Shown piece after piece: positions 8,557 to 17,361 of a stretch of DNA of 37,250 nt; the stretch's first letter is position 1; each line of letters begins with the position of its first letter. Source of the DNA: CAVTWD01 sp963738325 (GTDB lineage Bacteria > Actinomycetota > Acidimicrobiia > Acidimicrobiales > Ilumatobacteraceae); NCBI GenBank assembly GCA_963738325.1, contig CAVTWD010000003.1, positions 1-37,250 of the forward strand, written 5' to 3'. The notes below the pieces were generated by a model. That model made no database searches and was not told the DNA's origin. It saw nothing but the letters and a program-made list of their open reading frames with translations. The translations under genes and the position numbers were made by a program.

Positions 8557-9377
8557 CCGGCGCTCCTCCGATCGGTGGCGAAGTCGTGCTCGGCGCCGTC
8601 GCCGTAGTCGACCATCGCCTCGGGCACGACGCGGATCGGCCGACCGGTGCGCAGCTCCTCCGAGATGTGGGCGACGACGCCCGGCATCGTCGAGAGCACG
8701 GCCAGCCCGGTGGTCTCCTCCGGCGTGAAGCCCAGCTCGACCAGCACGACCGCCATCATGCCCACGTCGTTGATGGGGATGTCGGCCTTGCCGGGCAGGG
8801 CCGTGAAGGCCCGATGGACCGCCTCGTACAGGCGGGCGCGGTCGCCCCACAGCCCGCTGGCTTCCGCGATCTCGCGCAGTCGCTGTGCCCGCGGATCGAT
8901 GCGACGGAAGCGGGGATGGCCGAATCCGGGGATGCGCTCGCGCCGCTCGCGGGCCTCCGCCACCAGCGTGGCGGCCAGCTCATCCATGGTCGCTCCGGAG
9001 ACCACCATCCGGGCATGGGCCTCGAGGATGAACCGGGCCGTGTCCTCGGGGGCCAGGGTGTGCTGGCCGACGGCCAAGACCGCCGCGGCGATGCCGGCCA
9101 CCATGCTCGGGTTGGCCGAGACCGTGTAGCGGGCGGCCACGGTGCCCGGCTTCTCCAGGGCGTAGTCGAGGACGGCGTTGAGCACCGCGTCGAGGGTCCG
9201 CACCTCGTCCGGCGTGGGGAGGCGGCCCCGCAGCAGGAGGAAGGTGGAGGCGGTGAAGCTCTGGCCGCCGATCAGCTCCTCGAGGTCGTAGCCGCGGATG
9301 CGCACGCGCCCGTCCTCGATCCGGCTGACCGACGACGTCCAGTACGGCGGCGGATCCTGCGCTGCGTCGTCCACCAT
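8538..9377 (-). CDS. short citrate synthase-like / citryl-CoA lyase-like enzyme
   Basis: Intact 279-aa protein from ATG 9377, with AGGAC before the start. It has the citrate synthase layout: VRIRGYDLEELIGGQSFTAS, LLLRGRLPTPDEV, VSANPSMVAGIAAAVLAVGQ, the catalytic His region IPGFGHPRFRRIDPRAQRL (His about 154), then ADIPINDVGMMAVVLVELGF and a C-terminal AEHDF. True citrate synthases have about 370-430 residues, so this is the compact citryl-CoA lyase-sized form, which lacks much of the small domain's N-terminal helices. Homologues near CoA-ester catabolic genes are thought to make or cleave citryl-CoA-like hydroxyacyl-CoAs. It probably carries out a C-C bond step in the pathway of this cluster. 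Substrate not known. Confidence 0.8.
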   Translation of the reverse strand: MVDDAAQDPPPYWTSSVSRIEDGRVRIRGYDLEELIGGQSFTASTFLLLRGRLPTPDEVRTLDAVLNAVLDYALEKPGTVAARYTVSANPSMVAGIAAAVLAVGQHTLAPEDTARFILEAHARMVVSGATMDELAATLVAEARERRERIPGFGHPRFRRIDPRAQRLREIAEASGLWGDRARLYEAVHRAFTALPGKADIPINDVGMMAVVLVELGFTPEETTGLAVLSTMPGVVAHISEELRTGRPIRVVPEAMVDYGDGAEHDFATDRRSAGWPDGS

Positions 9378-9388
9378 GGTCCGTCCTT

Positions 9389-10591
9389 TCAGCCCGCGGC
9401 GGCGCGGGCCTCGGCCAGCAGCTCGTCGGCGATGAGCAGCTGCAGGATCTCGTTGGTCCCCTCGCCGATCGCCATCAGCGGCGCGTCGCGGTAGAGGCGC
9501 TCGACCGGGAAGTCCGTCGTGTAGCCGTAGCCGCCGAGCACTCGCATCGCCTCCAGGGAGCACTCGATGGCCGTCTCGGAGGCGAACACCTTGGCCATGG
9601 CGGTGTCGCTGCGGGACCGGCCCTCGCGGTCGATGCGGGCGGCGGCGGCGTGGGTCAGCAGCCTGGCGGCCCGGACCCGGATGGCCATGCCGGCCAGCTT
9701 CAGCTTGATGGCCTGGTGCTCGCCGATGACGACCCCGAAGGCCTCGCGCTCGGTGGCGTAGCGGGTGGCGGCCTCGAGCGCGGCCCGGGCGATGCCGACG
9801 CTGGCCGCGGCCATGTAGATGCGGCCCCGGTCGAGCGCGGCCAGCATCTGCGAGAGCCCGGCGCCCTCGCGGCCGCCGAGCAGGTTGGCTGCGGGGACGA
9901 CGGCGTCGTCGAAGACGAGCTCGCACAGCTCGACGCCCTTGTGGCCGAGCTTGGTGATGTCCCGCCCGACTGTCCACCCCGGCGTGCCCTGCTCGACCAG
10001 GAGGAGGCTCATGCCCCGGTGGGGCGGCGTGACGGTCGGGTCGGTGACGGCCAGCACCACCAACGGGTCGGCGTGCCGGGCCTGGGTGATCATGGTCTTC
10101 GTGCCGTTGACGACGTACGTGTCGCCCCGGCGCTCGGCCCGCAGGGTGATGGCCTTCAGATCGCTGCCGGTGGCCGGCTCGGTCAGGGCGATGCCACTCA
10201 TCCGCCGACCCGCCGCGAGGTCGGGGAGGAAGCGCTGCCGCTGCTCGTCGGTGCCGAAGCGGCCGAGCAGCCAGCAGCCGCTCTGCGAGCTGCCGACGAC
10301 GCTGGCCAGCCCCATCCAGCCCCGGGCCAGCTCCTCGAAGACGATCGCGTAGCCGACCAGGTCGATGGCCGACCCACCGTGCTCCTCCGGGATCGACATG
10401 CCGAGCACGCCGAGCGCGGCCAGGGCGGGCAGCAGGTCGCCCGGGTAGTCGTTGGCCCGCTCCCGCTCGCCGACCACCGGGAGCACCTCCCGCTCGACGA
10501 ACCGCCGGAGGGTGTCGCGCAGCGCACGGTGCTCGTCGTCGAGCTCGCCGGCGTCGGAGCCGGCCGGCGAGCCAGCGCCGCCGATGCTCAC
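9389..10591 (-). CDS. acyl-CoA dehydrogenase
   Basis: Intact 400-aa protein; GTG 10591 overlaps the upstream gene's TGA (GTGA). Features: N-terminal helical domain LDDEHRALRDTLRRFVEREV, LGMSIPEEHGGSAIDLVGYA, the flavin-binding ALTEPATGSDL and VVNGTKTMIT, then LGHKGVELCELVFDDAVVP, YATEREAFGVVIGEHQAIKL, VFASETAIECSLEAMRVLGG and YRDAPLMAIGEGTNEI, in which the Glu of GEGTNE is at the position of the catalytic base. It is predicted to oxidise an acyl-CoA to the 2-enoyl-CoA with FAD, passing electrons to ETF. It would act between the CoA ligase (13219) and the MaoC hydratase (12761) of this cluster. Confidence 0.93.
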   Translation of the reverse strand: MSIGGAGSPAGSDAGELDDEHRALRDTLRRFVEREVLPVVGERERANDYPGDLLPALAALGVLGMSIPEEHGGSAIDLVGYAIVFEELARGWMGLASVVGSSQSGCWLLGRFGTDEQRQRFLPDLAAGRRMSGIALTEPATGSDLKAITLRAERRGDTYVVNGTKTMITQARHADPLVVLAVTDPTVTPPHRGMSLLLVEQGTPGWTVGRDITKLGHKGVELCELVFDDAVVPAANLLGGREGAGLSQMLAALDRGRIYMAAASVGIARAALEAATRYATEREAFGVVIGEHQAIKLKLAGMAIRVRAARLLTHAAAARIDREGRSRSDTAMAKVFASETAIECSLEAMRVLGGYGYTTDFPVERLYRDAPLMAIGEGTNEILQLLIADELLAEARAAAG

Positions 10592-11800
10592 CAGTGCACG
10601 CTGGCGCCCGGCGCGATCGGCTCCAGGTCGCGGCCCCAGCGGCACTCGGTCATGTCGATGTCCGGCTCCTTGCCCAGGAGCAGCTGGGCGACCAGCTTGC
10701 CGGTCATCGGTCCGGAGGCGTTGCCGAAGACATGGCCGGCGGCGACGAACAGGCCGGGCGCGACCTCGTCGATGATCGGCACCAGGTCGGAGGTGAACGG
10801 CAGCACGCCGGCCCACATGCGGGTGATCCCGACGTCGCGCAGGCCCGGGAAGTCGTCGCCGATCGCCGTCGCCGTGTCCCGCAGACCCGACAGCGTCACC
10901 TCGTGCGTGACCTCGGCCGGGTAGTCCATCGGGCAGCCGAGCAGGACCTCGCCGTTGGCCCGCTGCGACAGCAGCTGGAGCATCCACCGTCCGGACTCGA
11001 TCTCGTACGGGCGCGAGGAACGCGGCCTCGTCCCACGACGGCAGGTCCCGGAACAGGCTGTACTGCTTGGCCGCCAGCGGCCCGTAGACCACGGGGTGGA
11101 TGTCGAGCGGTCGGGGCACGGTGGCGAGCACCTGGAGGCGCTCCATGCCGACGGGCACCTCGAGGTCCTGGTCGACCAGCAGCGGATGGGTCCACGCTCC
11201 GGTGGCGACGACGACCATGTCGGCCGCGACCGGTCCGGCGTCGGTCTCGACCCCGACGACGCGGTCGCCGGCCCGAGCCAGCGCCGTGACGGTGACGCCC
11301 TCGCGGACGTCGGCGCCCTCGGCCCGCGCGCCGGCGGCCAGTGCGGCCACGACCGTCGGCGTGTTGATCTGCGCGTCGTTGGCGCAGAAGCTGGCGCCGA
11401 GCACGTCGGGGCGGATCGGGCCGACCTGCCGGCGGACCTCGGCACCGTCGATGAGCTCCATGTCGAGGCCGTCGTCGCGGCGGCGGGCGACGAACTCCTC
11501 GAACACCCGTCCCTGCGCGGGGGACGTGAAGTAGATGAGCCCGCCCTCGGCCCGGAACTCGAAGGGCACGGGCAGGTCGCGGGCCAGCTCGTCGTACAGC
11601 CGCCGTCCGGCCAGCGAGACCTCGAGCGCCCAACCGGGGTTGCGGCAGTGCAGCCAGACGAAGCCAGGGTTGCGGCCGGAGGCGCCGTAGCCGACCGTCT
11701 CCTGCTCGAGCAGGGTGACCGACAGGCCTTCGCGTGCGGCGAAGTAGGCCGTGGCGGTGCCGACGAGCCCACCGCCGACGACGACGACGCGGTCGGTCAT
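10588..11800 (-). CDS. FAD-dependent oxidoreductase, DadA/glycine-oxidase type (one frameshift)
   Basis: ATG 11800 overlaps the racemase stop (ATGA). The N-terminal dinucleotide motif is RVVVVGGGLVGTATAYFA, followed by the acidic end LLEQETVGYGASGRNPGFVW. Mid-protein: AEGGLIYFTS, DVLGASFCANDAQINTPTVV and VVVATGAWTHPLL, typical of the DAO fold where ...D.Q.NP..L.. precedes the second FAD contact. After an indel near 11010 the C-terminus reads LPFTSDLVPIIDEVAPGLFV and AGHVFGNASGPMTGKLVAQL, the FAD-contact end. Family members oxidise D-amino acids, glycine, sarcosine or related amines. Sitting directly behind a racemase, it may oxidise one enantiomer produced by it. Confidence 0.85.
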
Positions 11801-12603
11801 CGAGACGGCTCCAGCGCGGGGCCCATCGGCGCTCGCGCGGTGAGGAGGGCCGTGATGACCTCGGCCTGCTCGGCGCTGTGGCTGCCGTGCTGCTGGTAGT
11901 AGCCCGCACGGCTCATCCGGTACTGGCCGCTGGCCCGCAGGTCCGCGAAGAGCTCGGCCACCTTGACCGCCATCAGGTTGGGGTTGACGACCGACAGGGC
12001 CGACAGCTCGGTCGCCCCCTGCAGCGCGGCGAGCTCGTAGCACGCGGAGACGATGGTGCAGCCGATGACCACCGTCTCGGCGCCGGACGTCCGCATCACG
12101 TCCTCCACCTTGGCGTAGGTGTCCTTGGCCACGGTCAGCGGGTCGAGCACCATGTCGTCGACGAACCAGTCGATGGCGTCGACGGCCCGGCAGCTCGACT
12201 CGAGGCCGTACAGCCGGATGCGGTCCCGCAGCTCGGGCACGGCCTTGTGGTGGTCGGTGAGCACGGCGAAGCTGTGGCCGAACAGGCGGGAGAGCAGCAC
12301 CGACGCTTCCAGCGGTCCGATCACCGGGATGTCGACCAGCTCCCGGCATTGGGTGAGCGCCGGGTCGTAGCAGCAGCCGATGACGAAGGCGTCGAAGCCC
12401 TCCCGTTCGGCCGCGACCGCGGCCGCCATGATCTCGGTCTCCGCCAGGTGCTTGGGCGCGTAGTAGTCGATGTCGCGTGGCGCGTGGGCCAGGTGGCGGA
12501 TCTCGACCTCGGTCGAGCCCCGGAGGCTGGGGAGCAGCGTCGAGGCGATGAGCTCGTCGTAGGCGTCCGTGCCGAAGGGGTTGAGGAAGCAGAGTCGGGG
12601 CAT
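11797..12603 (-). CDS. Asp/Glu/hydantoin racemase-family protein
   Basis: Intact 268-aa protein; ATG 12603 has GGGAGGAGC 4 nt upstream. The start is LCFLNPFGTDAYDELIAS, close to hydantoin racemases (IN.N...T). The two catalytic Cys are in VIGCCYDPALTQ (Cys77/78) and VIGCTIVSACYE (Cys182), as expected for cofactor-independent two-base racemases. In between are DIPVIGPLEASVLLSRLFGH and VLTDHHKAVPELRDRI. Relatives racemise 5-substituted hydantoins or Asp/Glu, or isomerise maleate. It is the first gene of the minus-strand arm and overlaps the FAD oxidoreductase. Its presence points to a chiral amino- or imide-type intermediate. Confidence 0.85.
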   Translation of the reverse strand: MPRLCFLNPFGTDAYDELIASTLLPSLRGSTEVEIRHLAHAPRDIDYYAPKHLAETEIMAAAVAAEREGFDAFVIGCCYDPALTQCRELVDIPVIGPLEASVLLSRLFGHSFAVLTDHHKAVPELRDRIRLYGLESSCRAVDAIDWFVDDMVLDPLTVAKDTYAKVEDVMRTSGAETVVIGCTIVSACYELAALQGATELSALSVVNPNLMAVKVAELFADLRASGQYRMSRAGYYQQHGSHSAEQAEVITALLTARAPMGPALEPSR

Positions 12604-12760
12604 CGAAGCTCCTCCCGACCGGGCGCAGCGGTCCGCACCCCACGCTCCGGCCATCGAGCTCCGGCCGGGCGGCCGGTGGTCGTGGCCAGCGTACGGCCTG
12701 GTGGCGGGCCGGGGAAGCGAGCGGTTGCCGTCCGCGGGACGGTCGTGGAGACTGCGCCGC
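12604..12760. promoter_or_regulatory. divergent promoter region of the two-armed catabolic cluster
   Basis: These 157 bases separate the racemase start (minus strand) from the MaoC start (plus strand) and must contain the promoters of both arms. The sequence has a 9-base direct repeat GCTCCGGCC at 12644-12652 and 12658-12666 (14-base period), a possible regulator half-site pair. No clear long palindrome and no obvious -10/-35 pair was seen. No regulator gene sits next to it; the nearest is the TetR gene at 6302. Confidence 0.45.
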
Positions 12761-13222
12761 ATGGCGCACGCTGGGTCGGGGATGCTGTTCGACGAGTTCG
12801 AGGTGGGCCAGGAATGGGACAGCCCTGCCCGCACCATCACCGAGGCCGACGTCGTGACCTTCGCGGCGTTCTCCGGCGACCACAACCCGCTCCACACCGA
12901 CGAAGAGTTCGCCAAGACGACGCAGTTCGGGGGCCGCATCTTCCACGGCCCGGGCGTGTTCGCCGTCGCCACCGGCCTCGAGTCCCGCCTCGGCATCAAG
13001 GAGGGGACGGCGATCGCCTTCCTGGGCATGACGTGGAGCCTCAAGGCCGCGGTCAAGCCGGGCGACACGATCCACGTGCACGAGAAGGTGGCGGCGGTGC
13101 GCACGACGAGCAAGCCGGACCGGGGCATCGTCACCTTCGACGTGGCCGTGCTCAACCAGCGGGGCGAGGTGTGCCAGGACGGCCAGTGGGTCGTGATGTT
13201 CCGGCGGGAGCCCGAACCGTGA
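12761..13222 (+). CDS. MaoC-family (R)-specific enoyl-CoA hydratase/dehydratase
   Basis: Intact 153-aa single hot-dog domain. The hydratase-2 signature is present as FSGDHNPLHTDEEFA with the catalytic Asp40 and His45, followed by FGGRIFHGPGVFAVATGLES, WSLKAAVKPGDTIHVHEKV and VLNQRGEVCQDGQW. ATG 12761 has GTGGAG about 10 nt upstream; the in-frame ATG at 12782 is an alternative. It would hydrate a 2-enoyl-CoA made by the acyl-CoA dehydrogenase. Its stop overlaps the GTG of the CoA ligase (GTGA), so it is the first gene of the plus-strand arm. Confidence 0.92.
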   Translation: MAHAGSGMLFDEFEVGQEWDSPARTITEADVVTFAAFSGDHNPLHTDEEFAKTTQFGGRIFHGPGVFAVATGLESRLGIKEGTAIAFLGMTWSLKAAVKPGDTIHVHEKVAAVRTTSKPDRGIVTFDVAVLNQRGEVCQDGQWVVMFRREPEP

Positions 13223-14773
13223 CGGCGTCGACCTTCGACGGCCGCTTGGCCGAGCAGATGCGGGAGCGGCCGGACGCGCCGCGGTCGTCTTCGGTAGCGA
13301 GTCGTGCACGTACACCGAGCTCGACCGGCGGGTGGAGCGCATGGCCGCGCAGCTCGCCGGCGGCGGCGTCGCTCGGGGCGACCGGGTGGCGCTCGTGGCG
13401 GACAACTCGGCCGACCACCTCGCCGCGGCCTTCGCGGTCTGGCGGGCCGGCGGCGTGCTCGTGACCATCTACCCGTCCTCGACCGAGGCGGAGCTGGCCT
13501 TCGCCATCGAGCGGGCCGAGCCCATGGCGGTCGTGGCCGGGACGCGGGTGGTGGGGACGGTCGCGGCAGCGGCCGGCGAGCGGACGGTCGCCGAGCTCGA
13601 CGGGAGCGGTGGCTTGGCCGGTCTCCCCGTCGGACGGGCGGCGCGCCTGGACTCGGGCGCAGGCACCGGCTGGCGACGGGTCGACCCCGGTGCGCTGGCC
13701 CTCATCTGCTTCACGTCCGGCTCAACCGCACGCCCAAGGCGGTCATGCACAGCCACGCCGGGCTGCTCGGTGCCGCCGCGGCGTACGCCCGTGTCTGGCA
13801 CCTCGGGCCCGACGACGCGACGCTGGTCTGCCTGCCGATGGCCTGGGCCTTCGGTTTGGTGACGACGTCGATGGCCGCGTTGCTCACGGGTGGTCGCGTC
13901 GTGGTGCTCGCCCGGGCCGAGCCGGCGGCGATGCTGGAGGCGATGGCGGAACTGGGCGTCACCTTCTTCGCCGGTGTCACGACGATGTTCGGCAAGCTGG
14001 TCCAGCTCCTCGACAGCCGTGACGGACCGCCCCCGGACCTGTCACGCCTGCGCCTGTGCATCTCCGGCGGCGAGCCGCGCAACGAGGTCGCCTTCTCGCG
14101 GTGGCGGCAGCTGTCCGGCTGCCCGGTGCACGACGTCTACGCCGCGTCAGAGTGCTTCCCGGTGGTCACCTACGACCCCATCGAGGATCCCCTCCCCGGC
14201 CGGGCAGCGCCGGCCGTGTCGTCGCCGAGGCCGCCCTGCGCCTGGTCGACCTCGAGGGCCGCGAGGTGCCGCCGGGAGCTACCGGCGAGGCGTGGACCCG
14301 CGGGCCGGCCTTCCTGGTCGGCTATTGGCGCGACCCCGACCTCACGGACCAGGTCCTGACGCCGGACGGGTGGTACCGGACCGGCGACCTCGCCCGGGTT
14401 GACGACCGGGGCTACGTGCACGTCGTCGGGCGGGTCTCGACCATGATCATCCGTGGCGGCAGCAACGTCTCTCCGGCCGAGGTCGAGGCCGTGCTCCGCG
14501 ACCATCCCGACGTCCGGGAGGCGGCCGTGGTCGGCCTGCCGGACGCGCAGTACGGCGAGGAGGTGGCGGCCGCGGTGGTGCTCGCGCCCATCGCGGTGCT
14601 CGACGCAGCCGCGCTGCGAGCCCACTGCGCCGGCGTGCTGGCCGGCTACAAGGTGCCGTCACCGCGTCGTCGAGGTCGAGCAGCTGCCCCGCAACCCGCA
14701 CACCGGCAAGGTGCAGCGGGCGGACGTCGTCGCCCTGCTCCTGACGCCGGCCGGGGCGGAGGTCGAACCGTGA
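13219..14773 (+). CDS. AMP-dependent acyl-CoA synthetase/ligase (frameshifted)
   Basis: GTG 13219 overlaps the MaoC stop. About 518 aa after repair. Motifs in order: VERMAAQLAGGGVARGDRVA, ICFTSGST then PKAVMHSHAG (P-loop, with one base lost in between), LPMAWAFGLVTTSMAALLTG, RLRLCISGGEP, VYAASE (A4 region), GWYRTGDLARVDDRGYVHVV (A7/A8), IRGGSNVSPAEVEAVL and the C-terminal NPHTGKVQR with the catalytic Lys. It is an ANL-family ligase that activates a carboxylate via an acyl-AMP to the CoA thioester; the acid is unknown. Indels at about 13280, 13722, 14210 and 14665. It overlaps the nitrilase gene (GTGA). Confidence 0.9.
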
Positions 14774-15699
14774 CCGCCACGCTGCGGGTCGCTGCGGTGC
14801 AGCTGGAGCTGCGGGCCGAGCCCGACCTCGAGCACTTCGCCACCCATGTCGCAGCGGTCGTGGGCCAGGCGGCCGATGCGGGCGCCGAGCTGGTGGTGCT
14901 GCCCGAGCTGGCCAGCACGGGGCTGCTGGCCTCCGATCCCGACGCCCGGGCGCTCCGGCTGGCGGATGTGCCCGCGGCCTACCGGCGGATCTTCCCGCCC
15001 TGCGTCGAGCCCATTGCCGAGATGCTGCGGGAGCTGGCCACGGCCCACGGCGTCACCGTCCTCGGGGGCAGCCACTACCGACAGGCGGCTGACGGCAGCT
15101 ACCGGAACACTGCGCTCCTCGCGCACGCCGACGGCCGCGTCGAGCAGCAGGACAAGCTCCACCTCACGCCGCAGGAGCAGGGGATGGGCACGACCCCGGG
15201 TGGCGACGTGCTCGTCACGCGGGTCGGTCCGGCCACCGTGGCGATCCAGATCTGCGCCGATGTCGAGTTCCCCGAGGTCAGCCGGCACCTCGCCCTCAGC
15301 GGCGTCGACCTGATCCTGTGCCCATCGCTGACCTGGAACCGCCGTGGCGCGCAGCGGATCCGGTACGCCACCCACGCCCGTGCGCTCGAGAACCAGCTCT
15401 TCGTCGTCACCGCTCCCCTCGTGGGCAGCTGCGGCATCCCGAGCGACGGGGCCATCCACGGCACGGGCACGGCCCTCGTCGCCGCACCCATCGACCGGAC
15501 GTTCGGCCTCGACGACGGCGTCGTCGCCGAGCACGAGGACACCCGCGCCGAGGGCATGGTCGTCGCCGACCTCGACTTCGATCTGATCACCGCGTCACGC
15601 GCTCGACCCGAGCCGCCGGGCCTGTCGAACGTGCGGCCCGACCTGTACGCGCGGCTCGCCGCCGAGGGCGCGGCGAGGGCCGAGGACCGGTCGGCGTGA
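14770..15699 (+). CDS. carbon-nitrogen hydrolase (nitrilase superfamily amidase)
   Basis: Intact 309-aa protein from GTG 14770. The catalytic triad is complete: Glu46 in LVVLPELASTG, Lys129 in QQDKLHLTPQEQG and Cys162 in VAIQICADVEFPE. Further family phrases are VTVLGGSHYR, YRNTALLAHADG, SGVDLILCPSLTW, YATHARALENQLFVVTAPLV and GTGTALVAAPID. The Lys segment KLHLTPQE (not KIHLFD..) fits amidase or carbamoylase-like branches, not classical nitrilases. It hydrolyses a linear amide or N-carbamoyl bond. In this cluster it could take the half-amide released by the deacetylase-type enzyme (6872-7783). That link is inferred. Confidence 0.9.
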   Translation: MTATLRVAAVQLELRAEPDLEHFATHVAAVVGQAADAGAELVVLPELASTGLLASDPDARALRLADVPAAYRRIFPPCVEPIAEMLRELATAHGVTVLGGSHYRQAADGSYRNTALLAHADGRVEQQDKLHLTPQEQGMGTTPGGDVLVTRVGPATVAIQICADVEFPEVSRHLALSGVDLILCPSLTWNRRGAQRIRYATHARALENQLFVVTAPLVGSCGIPSDGAIHGTGTALVAAPIDRTFGLDDGVVAEHEDTRAEGMVVADLDFDLITASRARPEPPGLSNVRPDLYARLAAEGAARAEDRSA

Positions 15700-16745
15700 G
15701 GACGGCCTTCACTGACCTCCTGGGCATCGAGCACCCCGTCGCGTCCACGGGCATGGCCCGCGTGGCGCAGGCGCCGCTCGTCGCCGCGGTGAGCGAGGCC
15801 GGGGGGCTCGGCTGCCTGGGCGGGGTCAGCTTCCTGCCCGACGCCCTCCGGGACGAGATCCGGGCCGTCCGCCAGGCCACGGACCGACCGTTCGCGGTCA
15901 ACCTCCTCGTGCCGTCGTCCCTCGTCGACCCGGACGCACCGTCGTGGGACACGGTGGAGGCCCGCTGGCAGGCGCTGCCAGCCGCGGTTCGGGCCAAGCT
16001 CCGAGGCGTCGAGGCCATGCTCACCGCCGGCGCGGTGCAGGGGCAGGTCGAGGTGGTGCTCGACGAGCGTCCGGCCGCCGTCGTGCTGACCTTCGACGTC
16101 CCCGCGTGGTTCATCCAGGCCTGCCACGAGCGCGACATGCGGGTGCTGGCGCTCGTCGGGTCCGTCCCGCGGGCTGAGCAGGCGGCCGCCGCCGGTGTCG
16201 ACGTCGTCGTCGCTCAGGGGACAGAGGGCGGAGGGCACACCGGCCACGTGGGCACGATGGCGCTGCTGCCCGGCGTCGTCGACGCCGTTGCGGTGCCCGT
16301 CCTGGCCGCGGGCGGGATCGTCGACGGGCGCGGTCTGGCCGCCGCCCGTTGCCTCGGCACGTCGGGGGCGTGGATGGGCACCCGTTTCATCGCCAGCGCC
16401 GAGTCCTACGGGCACCCTGCCTACAAGCAGCGGGTGGTGGAGGCCACTAGCCGCGACACCGTCCTCGGCCGCGCCTACACGGGGAAGCCCCTGCGCACCC
16501 TCGAGAATGCCTGGACCCGGGAGTGGTCGGGTCGCACCGCGGAGATCCAGCCCTTCCCGGCCCAGTACGCGGTGGCCGGTGTGCGGGTCGAGACCGGCTA
16601 CCAGGACGGCGACGTCGAGGAGGGGATGATGCCGGCCGGCCAAGCCGTGCAGCAGCTGCGGAGCATAAGGCCGGCCGGCGACATCGTCCGGGAGGTCGTG
16701 GCCGACGCGGAGTCCATCCTCCGCACGCTGTCGTCCGAGGCTTGA
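15696..16745 (+). CDS. nitronate monooxygenase/2-nitropropane dioxygenase-like FMN enzyme
   Basis: Intact 349-aa protein; GTG 15696 overlaps the amidase stop (GTGA). It has the TIM-barrel FMN layout of NMO-like proteins: RTAFTDLLGIEHPVASTGMA, VAAVSEAGGLGCLGG, DRPFAVNLLVPS, VVLTFDVP, VLALVGSVPRAEQAAAAGVD, VVVAQGTEGGGHTGHVG, VPVLAAGGIVDGRGLAAA, and GAWMGTRFIASAES. The GGHTG motif and AAGGI.DGR bind the FMN phosphate; the His in GGHTGH is at the catalytic His place. Class members oxidise nitronates or act as enoyl-CoA reductases or dehydrogenases, so the reaction here is open. It sits tightly in the plus-strand arm. Confidence 0.88.
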   Translation: MRTAFTDLLGIEHPVASTGMARVAQAPLVAAVSEAGGLGCLGGVSFLPDALRDEIRAVRQATDRPFAVNLLVPSSLVDPDAPSWDTVEARWQALPAAVRAKLRGVEAMLTAGAVQGQVEVVLDERPAAVVLTFDVPAWFIQACHERDMRVLALVGSVPRAEQAAAAGVDVVVAQGTEGGGHTGHVGTMALLPGVVDAVAVPVLAAGGIVDGRGLAAARCLGTSGAWMGTRFIASAESYGHPAYKQRVVEATSRDTVLGRAYTGKPLRTLENAWTREWSGRTAEIQPFPAQYAVAGVRVETGYQDGDVEEGMMPAGQAVQQLRSIRPAGDIVREVVADAESILRTLSSEA

Positions 16746-16821
16746 CCAGCCACAGACCTGCGGTGGGCGAGTGCCCGCCTGGCGGCCGCGCCGGTCGCGG
16801 CGATGGAGTAGAACGGTCCCG

Positions 16822-17361
16822 ATGACGCAGGGGGCTGGCGTCCGGGCCGAGATCGAGGCGCTGAACGTCGAGTTCTGGTACCGGGTCGACCACGAGAACG
16901 GCGAGGGTGTCGCCGAGCTGTTCTCCGAGGACGGCGTGTACTCGGTCGCCCGCGGGCGCAACGCGGGCCGGGCGGCCATCGCGCGAGTCCTACGTGCTGC
17001 GGCGGCGCGCGGGCCACGGGTCTCCCGCCACGTGCACAGCAACCTGCGCCTGACCGTCGAGTCGCCGACCGGGGCCCGCGGCGTGTCGATGCTGACGCTG
17101 TGGGCCGACGACGGCGAGGCGCCCCTGGCCATCGAGATGCCGTCTCGGTCACGGACGTCGGGGACGAGTACAGTGCGGCGAGCGACGGCGACTGGCGGAT
17201 CCGCCACCGGCACATCTCCGCCGGCGTTCCTCGGGGACGAGCCGGCCGTGCTGCCGTTCACACCGAACCCAGTGCCCGCGTCGGTGCTGGACCACGACAA
17301 GAGCCGGGAGGCTGATGACCTACACACCAGGACGATCCCCGATCGCAGCTGGCCACGATGA
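16822..17361 (+). CDS. NTF2/SnoaL-like protein (frameshifted)
   Basis: ATG 16822 begins MTQGAGVRAEIEALNVEFWY, then RVDHENGEGVAELFSEDGVY, the usual SnoaL opening helix and EDGVY strand. Further: GRAAIAR, RVSRHVHSNLRLTVESPTGA, VSMLTLWADDGEAPL, after indels GDWRIRHRHIS and a C-terminal tail FLGDEPAVLPFTPNPVPASV. Family members are small alpha+beta barrels that act as dehydratases, isomerases or oxygenases, often in aromatic or polyketide catabolism. The tail of about 40 residues is longer than usual. The stop overlaps the next ATG (ATGA at 17358). A 76-bp gap precedes it, the only real gap in this arm. Indels near 16990, 17150 and 17205. Confidence 0.7.
   Translation: MTQGAGVRAEIEALNVEFWYRVDHENGEGVAELFSEDGVYSVARGRNAGRAAIARVLRAAAARGPRVSRHVHSNLRLTVESPTGARGVSMLTLWADDGEAPLAIEMPSRSRTSGTSTVRRATATGGSATGTSPPAFLGDEPAVLPFTPNPVPASVLDHDKSREADDLHTRTIPDRSWPR

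Noticed and set aside
9389..13468. A single open minus-strand frame of 1359 codons
   Set aside because: Only its C-terminal 400 codons (9389-10591) are a recognisable acyl-CoA dehydrogenase. Upstream it partly runs in frame with the start of the FAD enzyme and in the shadow of others; overlap with well-supported genes and the Arg/Pro-rich composition show it is an artefact of high GC.
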